In this document: one piece after another, positions 10,993-23,200 of the stretch | Layout: every line of letters begins with the position of its first letter | Numbering within the stretch: the first letter of the stretch is position 1 | DNA from: Moniliella sp. 'wahieum' | Lineage: Eukaryota; Basidiomycota; Moniliellomycetes; Moniliellales; Moniliellaceae | DNA length: 64,000 bases | Assembly (NCBI GenBank): GCA_003971905.1 | Contig: RSEE01000008.1 | Location: 124,001-188,000 of the forward strand | Direction: 5' to 3' | Notes under the pieces: generated by a model | Told to the model about the DNA's origin: nothing | Databases searched by the model: none | What the model saw: only the letters and a program-made list of their open reading frames with translations | Translations under genes and position numbers: made by a program

Positions 10993-12246
10993 ATGCCCAA
11001 CATTGTTGTTATCGGAGCTGGCGTGGCGGGCGCGACGACTGCGCGCCAGCTGGCCAAGAAGTTGCCCGCGGGGTATACGATTGTGGTGATCGAAGCTGGC
11101 GACGTGGCCTTCTGGCCTCCCGCGGCTCTTCGTGCGGCCGTCGTGTCAGGCCAAGAGTGGGAGACAAAAGTGGTGTGCCAGTACGACCGGTTTTGGCCTG
11201 CCGGTTCGCCCCATAAGATCCTCACTTCCTCCCGCGTCACCCGCCTTGAGGCCAACCATGTCCTCCTCCACTCGGGCGAGACGATCGAGTTTGAGTATGC
11301 GGTCTTGGCTACCGGGTCGGAGTATGCGTTTCCTTTCCGTGCGGGTCACCCGCTTACCGGGGGCGAAAGTTCGTACCACACCACTGTCGCTGGGCTTACT
11401 AGTCTCCAGCAGGCTGTTCGCACCGCCAAGCATATCCTCGTCGTCGGTGGTGGCACGGTCGGCGTCGAATTCGCTGGGGAAGTAGGCGCGTTTTATGCGG
11501 CTGCCTTGGCTTCCGGGGACAAACAGGTCTCCCTCGTGTCCAGGAGCACAGCACTGTGCGGAACGCAGTACGGCGCGGCCTTGCCCACTAAACTCGCTGC
11601 CCAGTTGACCAAGATGCACATCAAGTTATTCTTGGGCGATTCAGTCAATGTCGATTCCCTCCCTGACCGTCAGTCGCCAGCTGGCTTCGTCGGCGTAGGC
11701 GCCATCCCACCCACGTCTATCGTCACCTCCAACGGAACGACTTTGACCGACGTGGACTTTGTCCTGATCGCTCTCGGCCCGACGCGTCTAACCCGACTAT
11801 CGACCAGGCCGCTCCGGGTCAGGTCACTCGCGCGGGCATCAAACCTGATGCTAACTTACGCTTGTCTGGCACACTGCACAATTACTTTGTCGTAGGTGAC
11901 GCAGCGGACTTGCACACGTACAAAGTGGCTAAGATGATTGTACCCATTTCGTCCGAGGCAGGCGTGGTAGCGGACAACGTTGCGGCCTTGGTCGCTTCCC
12001 ACCGCAGCTACTACGACTTTGAAAACCGTCTCGGCTCAACCAAAGTTGATCATCGTCACTGTTGGTCCGGAGGGGGGCGTGTTTGTCACCCCGTTTTGGA
12101 CGTTTGGCGAATGGGCTTCCAAGTTGCTCAAGAGCAAGTCGTTGCTCCTCTCCTCCTTTACCGCCGCATTTTTGCTGCGTAACTCACGAGCTCAGCGACC
12201 TCTTGGCTGTATGGCGTGGTGTGCGTGCAAAGACGTGAATGTGTGA
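10993..12246 (+). CDS. AIF/FSP1-like FAD-dependent NAD(P)H oxidoreductase
   Basis: Pyridine nucleotide-disulfide reductase fold of the AIF/AMID/FSP1 type, likely an NAD(P)H:quinone-type oxidoreductase. The N-terminus has the FAD-binding IVVIGAGVAGATTARQL (about residues 4-20); ATGS at about residue 105 and the second dinucleotide motif VVGGGTVGVEFAGEV (about 155-169) follow, and a late FVVGDAADL supplies the flavin-binding aspartate. The start at 10993 fits homologues; an in-frame Met at 10942 would add 17 residues and is an alternative. The frame breaks twice, near 11791 (one base lost) and near 12040 (one base gained), so the two shifts compensate; the C-terminus KLIIVTVGPEGGVFVTPFWT ends at 12246. 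Same strand as the flavohemoglobin, 973 bp apart. Confidence 0.8.
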
Positions 12247-13585
12247 ATTCCCATCCTCTTGTGTGTGTGTCTTCTCTTTCGTTTGGGCTAGGTCTCTGTC
12301 TCTGATTCGTTAATCATTTTGTTCATTTTGTTGGATTTCGTTGGGTACGCAACTAAGAAGCTGCAGGCCCGAGGTGCCGGATGATGTCGATGCAGCTCGA
12401 TGATGCCAAGAAAGGAGTTGGGTCAGGGGAAGGTGGCAGTAAGGAACTATTAACCCATGATGCATCGAGTACTGAAGACTGAAGATCAGTGAAGACTGGA
12501 GACTTAGGGCCCATCAGTCAGTCATCGAGGGAGAATCATAATCGACATCGGCATTAATTAAAGCAACTTGAACCAGAATCCCTGGGCCTCGTCGCTGAGG
12601 GGGGCCTAATTAGCCTCACAACTTCTTTGGGGACAAGGGGGAGGGCAAGTTACGTGAAGAAGCGGCGGAATTGGTCCGATGGGCGAGCGAGTCAAGTAAT
12701 ACCCTTAGTTGCTCTTCGCCGCGTTACACTGGATCAGTCCAAGTAGAGCCACTTGGCTAGAGCAACTAGTAACCCGCACGGCTCAAAAGCCGGGAACAGG
12801 TGTTGCGGCCATCTACGTGCTACTTTTATTCCTTCCCGCGGAGCGATATCGGTCCCACTGACCTATGCGTATCGCATATTGCGTCTCGCGCATTGCGTAT
12901 TGCCTGTTGCGTATGGCGTAGTACAGTGTATACTGTGGCGGTACGAGACCAAGGTGGGTTGATCCTGCGCACCTTACGCGCCACCCCCCGTCTGGGTAGG
13001 CAGATGCATCCCCCGCGCTCGAGGGAACCAAGCACGTAAATTTCTATACGCAGGACGACCATGCAGTGACAAACGCCGAGGTGGAAACATCATCCGTCCG
13101 GAATACATTTGGAGCTCGAGCAAAGGGAATGGATGCATTGTAGTGTGTGTGAGAGAGGGTTCGGGAGAGGGGCAGGGGGGATATCGGATCCAACGGCGTC
13201 CCCGGCACCGAGCACCGAGCACCGAGCACCGAGCACCGAGCGGACGGTCAAGTTGGGACCAACCTCGATGCGGGCAAGAGCAAAGGAAAGATAAGATAAG
13301 CAAAACAAAACAGAGGGTCCAGGATCGATGGGATGGGGATGGGGACGCGAGACGCGAGCCGTGAGTTGTGAACCGTAAGCCGTGGGCCGTGGGACCCTGA
13401 GACGTGGCACGAGAGACGTGACGCGGCTCGCATGCGCATCCAGATTCAAAAGGGGCTCTCGCATGCGGACCAGGCCGGGTGGGACGGGTCTGGTCTGTGG
13501 TCTGCGCGCCAAGGTACGAAAGGAGAATGTGTTTTGGGACGGGACCAACCAAAGGTCGGGTGGGGTGGTAGTGTGGTGAGCAGGA
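12247..13585. other. Intergenic between two convergent genes; low-complexity words
   Basis: About 1.3 kb facing the 3' ends of the AIF-like gene and the aspartic protease. It holds several degenerate short repeats: GCGTATTGC-like words at about 12865-12915, GCCGTG-type heptamers at about 13357-13390, and a clean heptamer array at 13206-13241. No gene or RNA was recognised. Confidence 0.5.
13206..13241 (+). repeat. Heptanucleotide tandem repeat (CACCGAG)n
   Basis: Five near-perfect tandem copies of CACCGAG. Confidence 0.85.
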
Positions 13586-14790
13586 TCACGAGAAGCCTAC
13601 CCTCTTGGCACCCATGTCAAACGACACGGTAACCCGAGTGAGCAAGGGACAGCCTAAGATCCAGCCTGTGGTGCCCGTGCTGGGCGAACCAACGACCGAG
13701 AGAATGCACTCGCCCTTGTCCGTCTTGCCGTACCCGACCGTATCCGAATCCAAATCAACACTAAACTTGCCCACTTCAAACGTGACGTGCGGCGGGGCCT
13801 TGCAATCGTACAGGCTTGCACACTGCCATCGGGGTTGGTCTGCGTGCGCAGACCGAGACTGGAAAATAAGTTTTGGGCCTGCTTGACCGGCGCAAGGATA
13901 AGCGTTGTGCCACTGTCCAACAAACCATACGTCGCTTGCCCATTCACCACGAACCGGACGGACCAGTAGGCGGGCTTGGTTACCGGCACCCAAACCGCGT
14001 TCGTCGCTGCCGCACCCAACGTTAAGCTCGATCCTGCCTTGCGCAACTGCATTTGAAACACTGGGTTCGATAGCATGTGCTCGTTCATCAGCGTGTTGAA
14101 AAAGGGTGTGCCAGTCTTGATGTTGGCTACTTTGGGAAACGCAAGCCCGGCCAAGCCCTGCCGGTGAGTCGCATCAATCAAAAAGTTGGTCTGGCTGTGC
14201 CCGAAAAAGGCCTTGTCCGCCCGCAACGGGCCGAGGTGGATGTGGTCGGTATACACGGGACCAGCAGCGGTGGTGCCATCGCCATAGGAGATGGAAAAGT
14301 TAGACTGGGCAGGGGCAGAGGTAGTTGACTTGGCTGGATCGTACGCGGCCGCATTGATAATCAAGTCGGAGCTGCCTGTATCAAAGTCCACCTCGATCAG
14401 CGTCGGAGGCGTACCCAGCCCAATCTGGCCCGTCCACAGTTCTTGGTTCTGCTCGTCGTTCAGGGCAAGGGTACCGTTGCCAGGCGCTTGCACGGGCACA
14501 GAGGGTTTCTTGTGCGACTTGCGCTTGTTGACCGCAGGCCGCGCATCGAGATGATGCTTCTCCCCCGTGTTGGCCTCGTACGAGGCAAACCCAGCTTGGT
14601 ACTTGTTGCTCAGCCTCGTAACCTCCCGTGCCAACTTGTCCGAGTCTACCACGCCGCGTCGGTCGAGCAGCGCACGACGGTCGTGCCGCGTCAGGGGGAT
14701 GGTGTGCGCGGCAGAGGCGAGGGGAGGAGCGGCGTGCGCACCGCACGCAGCAAACGCACCGGCGGTGAGGACGAGGAGAGCGAGCTTCAT
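13586..14790 (-). CDS. Secreted pepsin-type aspartic protease (A1 family)
   Basis: Secreted or vacuolar acid endopeptidase. The Met at 14790 was chosen because it begins a clear signal peptide, MKLALLVLTAGAFAACGAHA; the longer upstream reading has no leader. A basic propeptide spans about 21-110. The two catalytic aspartates lie in VDFDTGSSD (D137) and LLDSGTT (D292), and the mature domain opens with WTGQIGLGTPPT. Near 13800 one base appears missing; the conserved end (VGSPSTGTTGWILGCPLLTR to KRVGFS) continues in the next frame, giving about 401 residues, normal for the family. Cysteines near the C-terminus could form the usual disulfide. A (GTCT)n tract lies upstream of the start. No GPI-anchor signal is visible. 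Confidence 0.88.
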
Positions 14791-14852
14791 CAGACGCAAG
14801 ACGAGGCGCAGACACCGACGAAGGCAGGAGGACAGCACAGCAAGGCGCGCAC

Positions 14853-14881
14853 CTGTCTGTCTGTCTGTCTGTCTGTCTGTC
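14853..14881 (+). repeat. (GTCT)n tetranucleotide repeat
   Basis: About seven CTGT/GTCT units, 63-91 bp upstream of the aspartic protease start, probably in its 5' UTR or promoter. Confidence 0.85.
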
Positions 14882-14955
14882 GAGGCGAGCGGGCAGGGGG
14901 GGTGGCGCCTGCGGAACCAGACACGACGGACACCGGCAGATCCCACCCTGTGCGA

Positions 14956-14977
14956 AATGCTAAATGCTAAATGCTAA
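14956..14977 (+). repeat. Heptanucleotide tandem repeat (ATGCTAA)n
   Basis: Three perfect tandem ATGCTAA units. Confidence 0.8.
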
Positions 14978-15898
14978 CGAGCGCGGGCAGCTTCGCTGCG
15001 CCCCCTCGCCCCCCCGCGCGGCACGGGGCAGCAGCCACCGAGCGGGCCGCCGGGCTGGTGCGTGAGGCATGGGTGATGCCGTGCTCCCATGCGGCGTGCG
15101 CGGTGGCTCCGACGGGTGATGCATGCGTGACACCCACGAGCGCCTCGGCACCGCACCGCTCGGCACTGCTCGGCAGCAATGCACCGGTCCAGTACCCGTC
15201 GCCTCCGCGGCTCTGCGCGGCAAGGGGGGGGAGGGAGTGCGGCGCACTGCGGTGGTGGCGGGTCTCATCGATCATCGAGCATCGAGCGCCGGGCATTGAT
15301 CATCCCATTTGCAATTTGCAGGCTGCCCTGTCTGCCTCCTGGTTCCCTTTGCGACGCCCCGCGCACACCATATCAGCCCTTACTTTCCTGACCCCCCCTG
15401 GGGGCAGTCTGGTGCAACCCAGCTGGGTCGGTACGTAACGATTGCGTGGTGAAAAGGTATCACGACAGATTGTGGTGTCACAATCGCACAGCTCCACGAG
15501 CTCTGTTATTCTCAGTTCGATTCTGGGCGCAGTCACTTTTTTGCCGTGGTGTTCCTTTCGTTGCGTTTCGTTTCGTTTCGTTTCGCTTCCTTCCGTCTCC
15601 TGCTCAGCATGGGGTTTTTTTTGCACTCTCCACTCTGGCATGTTGGTTAAACCGGGTTGACTGTCTCCAGCTACAGCTTCAGCTACCTACCCTCCCAGCT
15701 CTTCTCTCCACCTCCATCCTGGCTCTCGCATCGCATCACTCCATTGGACAGGAATCAAGTAGTGAAGCAAGAACAGTTGGTAGCGTAAAGTGCAAGAGGG
15801 GGGGGGGGGGGGCTCGTCAAGTACGGGGCACGACTAGATGGGAGAGGGAGGGGGGGGGTGCCGCCAAGCAGCTAGGTTTTCATGCCACGTAGCGTTCA

Positions 15899-17746
15899 TT
15901 ACGCCTGCGGCTGCGACTGCGACTGCGAGGCCGGGTCAGCGGCTGCGTCGGTCTCCGGGGCCGGTTGGGTCGGCTTGGCAAACAGACCGCCAGTGATGGT
16001 AGCCAGAGCGTTGGACTTGAACTCTTCAATCTGCTTGTCCTGTTCTTCCTTGGCCTGTTGCCGGATCTTTTCACCGTTTTCGCGCCAGAACTTCTCATCG
16101 GCCTCGTAGGCGGCCTGGTAGCGTTCCCGCTCGGTATCGTACCATGTCTTGAACGCCCCATCGTCCTTCTGCGTCGACATGGTCAAAAAGGCAAAGGGAG
16201 AATGTTTCTTCTTCTCCTTCTTGTCCTGCCACGCTTGGAACGCCGCTGCACGCATCTCGTCGTCCGTGCCAAGTGCTCGGTGGGAATGTGCGTGCCTTCG
16301 TACGCTTTGATCGTCTTGCGCACATCGGGGATATTGTAGATGCCCACAGCCTCGAGGAAAGGTAGGTAGCCAATCAGTTCCCGGTCGCCCCGTTCCCCAT
16401 TCCACTTCTTGACCAAAATCGCATTCTCTTTCGCTTCGGAAATCGGCTCGGTCTCCGTGTCGAGGAAGATGACCTTGGCAGGATCGCGGTTCAGCGCTTC
16501 AAGGTCCTTGATCAGCCGCCCATCGTCCAGCGTACGACACGATTCCTTAAACAGCATGTAGGTCAAGAAGCGCCGGTCCGGATCGAGCTTCTCAATAATC
16601 GGCGCAACAGTAAAGAAGGGCTGGGTGGTGTAGAGCACAATCTCGTAAAATTGACTCAGGTACCCAAGGAAGTAATCCAACCCGGGCCGCTTGGCCGTGC
16701 GCCACCCGTGCTCCCTTGTCCACCAGCTCGAGGTGAGCAAACCATCCAGGTCCACCACAAGTGTGTACGGACGCCCGTACGGGAACGGAAGTGGATCCGG
16801 CAACAGTTTCTCCCACATCGGAGCTTGCACATCTTTTTTCATCGTTGTCAGGCGCGTGTAGATCCGGCCGTACCACGTCTCGTTCTGCCACGCGGCAAAT
16901 TCAAATCACTCGATAAGAACCCGTTGCTTCCCCCTCGTCATACGGCGCTGACAACACATACGCCCCATACCCAACCCCCAACGCCGTCGCAATAGCCATC
17001 AACTGCATCCGCGCCGTCCTACTCCTCTCGGCCTTCGTAGGCGCATCCCCCTTGCGCCGCGCACTCGTCCGTCCACCCCCTTGCTCCTCTGGAATGGACT
17101 CGATCAGCGCAGTCGACGTGTCCAGGTCAAACAGTCCTTTCGACCCGGACGGCACGTCCTCTGCCGTGGCCTTGGCTTTGGCCTGGGCCTCCTCGGCAGG
17201 CGGGGCCTCTTGGCCCGCGGACTCCGCCTTGGCTCCCGCAGCTTCGCCAGTCGACGGCGAGTCGGTGGCCGGACTGGGACTGGGACTGGGCTGGCTGGCA
17301 GACGCAGCGTCGGGCGTAGACGTAGACGGGGACGTGGGTGGGGCCGCAGCCGTCGCAGCGGCCGCAGCAGCCGCAGTGGGCGTCTCCGGTGTAGACTTAG
17401 ACGTAGACGTAGAGGTGGATGCGGCAGGTTTCGGGGCAGACTTAGCTTTCGCAGCGCTGGGCTTGGCGGCGGAGGTGGATGGGCCCTTGGCCGAGGTCTT
17501 GGCCGAAGTCTTGGCTGCGGTCTTAGCTGCAGTGTTGGTGGCGGTGTTGGTAGCAGTCTTGGGCTTGGGCTTGGGCTTGGAAGCGGACGCGGGAGATGCC
17601 TTGGCCGGGGCGAGGAGGGAGGTGTGGAGGGCGCGGGTGGCGAGGGGCGTGCGGCGGGCAAAGGTGAGGGCGAGGGGGGCGGGGGCAGCGGCGCGGACAA
17701 AGGCGCTGCGGGACAGGCTGGCCGCGCGGATGGCAAGGGGCATCAT
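15899..17746 (-). CDS. TIM50: TIM50, TIM23 translocase receptor subunit
   Basis: Inner-membrane receptor of the TIM23 presequence translocase, facing the intermembrane space. The first 45 residues are an Arg/Ala-rich presequence ([10 protein letters not shown]...TRALHTSLL). A very long Ala/Lys/Pro/Ser-rich stretch follows (about 46-200), then one membrane segment (about 248-266, [18 protein letters not shown]) and the FCP1/NIF-like domain with [25 protein letters not shown] and [12 protein letters not shown]. The DxDxT phosphatase motif is degenerate (DLDGL), as expected for TIM50. A charged C-terminal helix ends in a Gln/Ser-rich tail. Two single-base shifts are seen, near 16903 (just before [16 protein letters not shown]) and near 16270. 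Predicted length of about 615 residues exceeds the usual 450-550, because of the low-complexity linker. Confidence 0.88.
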
Positions 17747-17940
17747 CCTGGCTGGGAGCAGCGCACAGAGTGCAGACGACAGGATGTGGACCGAGGGGTG
17801 GGTGGTGGGTGCTGTGTGCTGGCATAGGCGCAGCCACCCAACCCAACGCCCGTTGCCTGCACCGGTGTTCTGGCGGAATCTTCTCGTCGCCCGCGCTCGG
17901 AAAAATCCACCCAGTTCCGCCCAGGCAGGCGTATTCGGTG

Positions 17941-18225
<285 letters not shown>

Positions 18226-19013
18226 CTTTTCATTTCATTCCCTCTCCCTTTTGCTTTTGCTTTCGCTTTTCTCTGGCAGCCAGCTAATCGCTCGGCCGAA
18301 CGGGGTGGCACGCAACTGGCATGATGCATGATGCATGACTGACTGACTAGGACTAGGGACTAGCCAAGCTGGTCCTAGTCACTATGGGCATCACTCTCTT
18401 GGCTGTAAGATTGGGGGCTAGGGCGAAGCACTAGACTAGGCGATCAATGGGTGAGCGCGATGGATCGATCACACCAATGAGAGCCCAGAACCGCGGTTGT
18501 CCGTTAACTGAGAAGTAGCTACGCTACCAAGCTAAGGACGATTGCACTGTGCAGGGTGGGAACAGTCAGAGATAGCTTCTTGTAAGCTCCTGACGCTAGT
18601 CCAACCTTCAATGCAACAGGGAGAAGAGGAAGGAGGGGAACGAGGGCGCGACGGTAACCAATCCGGAGCGCGCGAGTTGCGGAGCTCTATAGCCAGTTCC
18701 GCTTGCCAGCGACATGGCCGATCCAGCCATCACACCAAGTGGTGCCACATGCCATCACACTCCAACATTGGCACCCCAACCGGCCCACCGTTGGCCGTCC
18801 CTTCCGCCTCGAGAAGGGACAAACGCCAACTGCTCAACTCTGTTAATCACCCAATTCACATCAAAATTTGGCTTGGCCAATCATGCAATCATTAATCACA
18901 TCACATCACATCCATCATGCATCATGCATCGATGAATGGCTAGGTAATCGGCAACCTGTAGCTAGGTATCGATATCGATAATCGCCACTGGTACTGGACT
19001 AGTCAAATTCAGA

Positions 19014-19100
19014 GTTGCTGGTTGCTAGTTGCTAGTTGCCAGTTGCCAGGGCTACGAGAGGTGCTATATGCTACTTGCTAGGTGCTAGGTGCTGTTGCTA
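19014..19100 (+). repeat. Degenerate heptanucleotide repeats (GTTGCTA / GTGCTAG)
   Basis: Five 7-bp units (GTTGCTG, GTTGCTA twice, GTTGCCA twice) are followed after a short spacer by GTGCTAG-type heptamers. Related words recur at 19555-19645. Confidence 0.7.
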
Positions 19101-20239
19101 GTTTCTTCGACACTGATTCATTTTTGGGGGGTTGCAACAGCGCAATTGCCGAGGGCCGCCCGTAGCTCGTACACCCCCCGTGCGGGCCGCATGGGGCGAC
19201 CGGCCACTAAGCCGAGCCTCTGACCATGTGCATCACCGTATCAACCATCCTGCCTCCTGCCTCCTCCTGCCTCCCCCTGCATCCCATCCAGCATCGGCCT
19301 CGGCCTCAGCGGCCTCAGCGCCTCAGCCTCCCCCCAGCCTGCCTGCTCGGCTTGCGGCGTTCAAAGTTTGGCGTCTGCCGCTGTCGGCGACGGCAGGGGG
19401 GTGGAACAGAGGGTGGAAGACTGCATGGTTGTACAGCCGGCGAGTCACGATGACTTGCAAGTTGCCGCTGTGACTCATGCGAGTGCATACTGCCCAAGTG
19501 ACTGCGTGTAGCGTGCAACTACCCGCTACCATTGAGTAACTAGTAAGCTAGCAAAGAAAGCTAGTTGCTAGTTCTAGTTTCGGAGTTAAGCTAGTTACCA
19601 CGTTGCCGGTTACCAGGTTACTAGCTCCTCGTTACTAGCTACTGCTGTGCGCGGCTGTGCGTTGATTGGAAAACGACGCAAGAGGAAAGTGCAATCGGTA
19701 GGTGAGGGTGAGCCAGATGGTTGATGATCTGATCAATGATACTCGATACACATGCTTGTAGCTTGGCGCCTGATGCGATGCGTTACTCCGGTTACTCACC
19801 GGCAGACGCCAACGTCGCCAACCCAACGTCGCCGGCCGGCAACTCGGAGATATGAGGCATCTGGGCCAGTACCAGCTGGCTTCGACTGGCTTTGAGCACG
19901 AGTACTGAATACGTGAAGCTTGAGACTCAGTCTCTGTTCCCACTCGATGAGATCGATGCGAAGAGAGGTGTGGGATGGGCACTTGCACACATACCTGGGC
20001 CCCCCGTCACGCGGGTCACGCGCTCACCGCTCACCGGTCACACCTTCGCTTGCCGCTGCGACTGCGACTGGCCGTCTGCTGGGGGGCAAGTGCACTTTAC
20101 CCGTCCTTCTGGGTTTCCAGCCCGCCTGTCACCAATCCCCTCCTTCTCCTTCGCTTCGTTCTCCACCATCACCACCTCCTCCGCTTCTTCTCCTTCTCCC
20201 GCGCTTCGTGCGCTTGCTCTCGCCCGCCCCCACCCGGCC

Positions 20240-23200
20240 ATGGCCGCCGCCCCCATCGCCAGCCCAGACGCCCAGGCCGCTGCCTCGCCCTCTGCCCTTG
20301 CTCTGGACGAAGCACGCGCTGAGGGTGCGGCCGAGCTGCAGGTGCATCGCAGCAACCTGCCCACCTTTCTCTATCTCCTCTCCTTCAGCGCGTGCCCCTG
20401 GAAGTCCCCTCGACCGCCGCACCTTGCGTGACTATCTGCCTTATCTGCTCTATGCTACCGGCTTTGTCGCCGCCTTCATTTCGGGCGGCGGCCAGATCTC
20501 CATCGATCTCCTCTACGGTCTCAAGTGGACCAATGGTCTCACCGCCGTCGGCGCCACGCCACATTCTATGATGTCCTCTTCCCGTCTTGCCGCTGGCCTC
20601 GTTAGCATTGTCGGTCTCGTCCAGGCCGTGCTCACATGGACGTTTCTCACTTGCTTCAGCGCCGCCAGTCACCTGATGAGCATGCGCCTCCAACATGCGT
20701 ACGTGGCCAGCATGCTCAGCCAGGACGCCACCTACTTTGACATTCATGGTCCGGGTGAAATTGCCACCCGGGCCGGCAAAGACATCAACCTCATCCGTGT
20801 TGGATGGGGCGAGAAGGTGGCGTACTTGATCTGGGCTTGCGCCACCCTGATTGCTGCCCTGATCTCTTCCTTTTGCAATGCCGATCGCATGGCCGGCGTC
20901 TTGTTTAGTCTGATCCCCTTTCTGATCATCGCATTTGGTGTACTTGGGTACTTTTCCGAAAAGATGTCGGCACCCGCGCTGCGCCTCGAAGGTCTGACAG
21001 GCAACTTGGTCGAACAAGCAATCTCTTCCGTCCGCATCATCCAGTCGTTTGGCATGAACGGCCCCCTGCTTAAAAAGCTCAACGATGACCTGCTTCGTCG
21101 CCTTGCCCGACTTGGAATTGGGCGTGCGTTCATCAAGAGCTGCGAGGTTTCGATCGTCTATTTCGTCATCTTTATCGTCTACTCGTTGGGCCTGTACTAT
21201 GCCGGGGTCACCGTCCAGGACGGCAAGAGTGTCGGTTCGGCCTTGACCACTTTTTGGAACTCGTTCAACTCGCTTTTTGCCCTGGCCAACGTGGCACCCC
21301 ACATTCCTACCCTGCTGGATGCCCATGCTTCGCTCCAAGTCTTGCGCAACTCGATCGAACGCGTACCGTACATTGATGTGCGCGACCCTTCGGGTCTGCA
21401 GCCGTCGAAAGCCGAGCTTTTCGGTTCCGAAGCTGTCTCTGAAGCCCAAAGCTCGTCGACCGCTGGCGTTCGTTCCGGCCCCCCGTGGACTTGAGACAGG
21501 TAACGTTTGCTTACCCCCCCGACCGAACGTGGCGTCGCTCAAGGATGTGACGCTGCACGTGCCCGGTGGCCGGGTTACTGCGCTGGTCGGGCCGTCGGGG
21601 TCAGGTAAGAGCACGATCGCCAGTCTCTTGTTGCGTGAATACGACCCTTATGTTCCTCCCAACCCGTCGGACTTGGCGTACGAGGTGATGCGCGCGAAAG
21701 AGGAGAAGAAACAGCACGCCCTCGACGGTGAGACAGAGGACACACCTCCTTTTTGGCGAAAGTGGCGTTCCCCACCGAGCAGACGGATGCAGAAAAGAAA
21801 GGCGACGATGGCATGGACTCTCGATCTGTCTCGAGCCAGTCGCAAGAAGCAGCAAAGGTACAAGGGAGTGGTCAGGTCCTGTTTGGCGGACACGATGTCC
21901 GCCAACTCAACCTCCGTTGGCTCCGATCCCAAGTCGCTGTCGTCCAGCAAAACCCTTCGATCTTCACCGCCTCGGTATTTGAGAATGTAGCCGCTGGGCT
22001 GACGGGGACAGAGTGGGAATACTTCCCTGACTTGGATGGCGCACCCGATGCCCCCCCTGAACGCGTTGCACGGAAACAAGTCGTTGCTGAAAAAGTCAAG
22101 GAGGCCCTAATCAAAGCGCAGGCTTACGAGTTTGTTCAGAACCTCCCCGAAGGATGGGACACGCAAGTATCCGGAGGCCGCACTGGTGTCCTTTCTGGCG
22201 GTCAGCGGCAACGCATCGCGATTGCCCGTGCGCTCATCAAACAGCCTCTCGTCCTTCTCCTGGACGAGGCAACTTCTGGTACGTACCCCCCTCTTTTTTA
22301 CCAGGAGACGCGGTGCGGTGTCTAACCCCTTCCTATAGCTCTGGACAGTGCAACCGAAGAAAAAATTAAGCTCATGTTGGAACAGGAACAGGCGGAGCGC
22401 GGCATGACCTGCATTATCATTGCGCATCGCTTGTCGACCGTCAAGAATGCCGACAAGATCGTGGTCATCACCAACGGGTCCAAGGTGGATGAGGGCACCC
22501 ACGACGAATTGATGCAGCCAGGGCGGGAAAACCAGGTGTACCGCAACATGGTTCTCCAACAACGTTCCATCGTGCACAAGGACCCCTCGGGAACACCGTT
22601 GGACGAGACAAAGGACCGAGCGGAGGGCAACGAGTCGGACTGTGCCACCCCGGCTGCCACGGTCGTGCTGAGCGATGTTACCACTCTTCCGGCCGAGCCG
22701 GTACGCGCGTCCTCCTCTCTACCACCAAGCACATTGTGCCTGACCCCCTACCAACAAGCACGACTTTGCTGTCCAGATCGGACGCAATACCGCCACCACC
22801 CACCCACCTACTTTTGCCCCCCTTCTCGACCCGGCTCCAGCTCCCGAATCGTCCGAGCAGGCGGACCCTGCCCAGTTGCCGCACGTCGGCGTCTGGCCCG
22901 CGTTCCGCACTTTGATCTACTACATCTCCCTTCACCCGTGGCAGTTCCTGATTGGCTTTGTGGCGAGTTTGGGCGTGGGAGCATCGTTGCCGGTGAGTGG
23001 GTGGATGGTGGGCAAGGCGGTCGGGTTCCTCAGTATCCACGATAACAATCATCTCATGCGGCACGAGACGGAACGGTGGGCACTGTGGTTCTTTGTGTTG
23101 GCCATTGTGATTCTGTTTGTTGCCCTTCTAGCCTCGTTCTTTTTGGAAAACGTGTCGGAAAGTATGAGCCGCGTGATTCGCGCCGATGCACTGGCCAAGT

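Larger units (their letters stand above)
14791..15898. other. Intergenic with simple repeats
   Basis: About 1.1 kb between the aspartic protease start and the TIM50 stop. It contains (GTCT)n at 14853-14881, three ATGCTAA heptamers at about 14956-14977, TTTCG repeats at about 15555-15585 and a G15 run near 15798-15812. ORFs in the GC-rich part (14970-15440) have no recognisable product. Confidence 0.5.

Noticed and set aside
14970-15440. 155-codon ORF between the aspartic protease and TIM50
   Set aside because: GC-rich composition with long open frames on both strands, no motif, no conserved start context.
20385-21614. 409-codon minus-strand ORF
   Set aside because: It is antisense to the first membrane domain of the ABC transporter.
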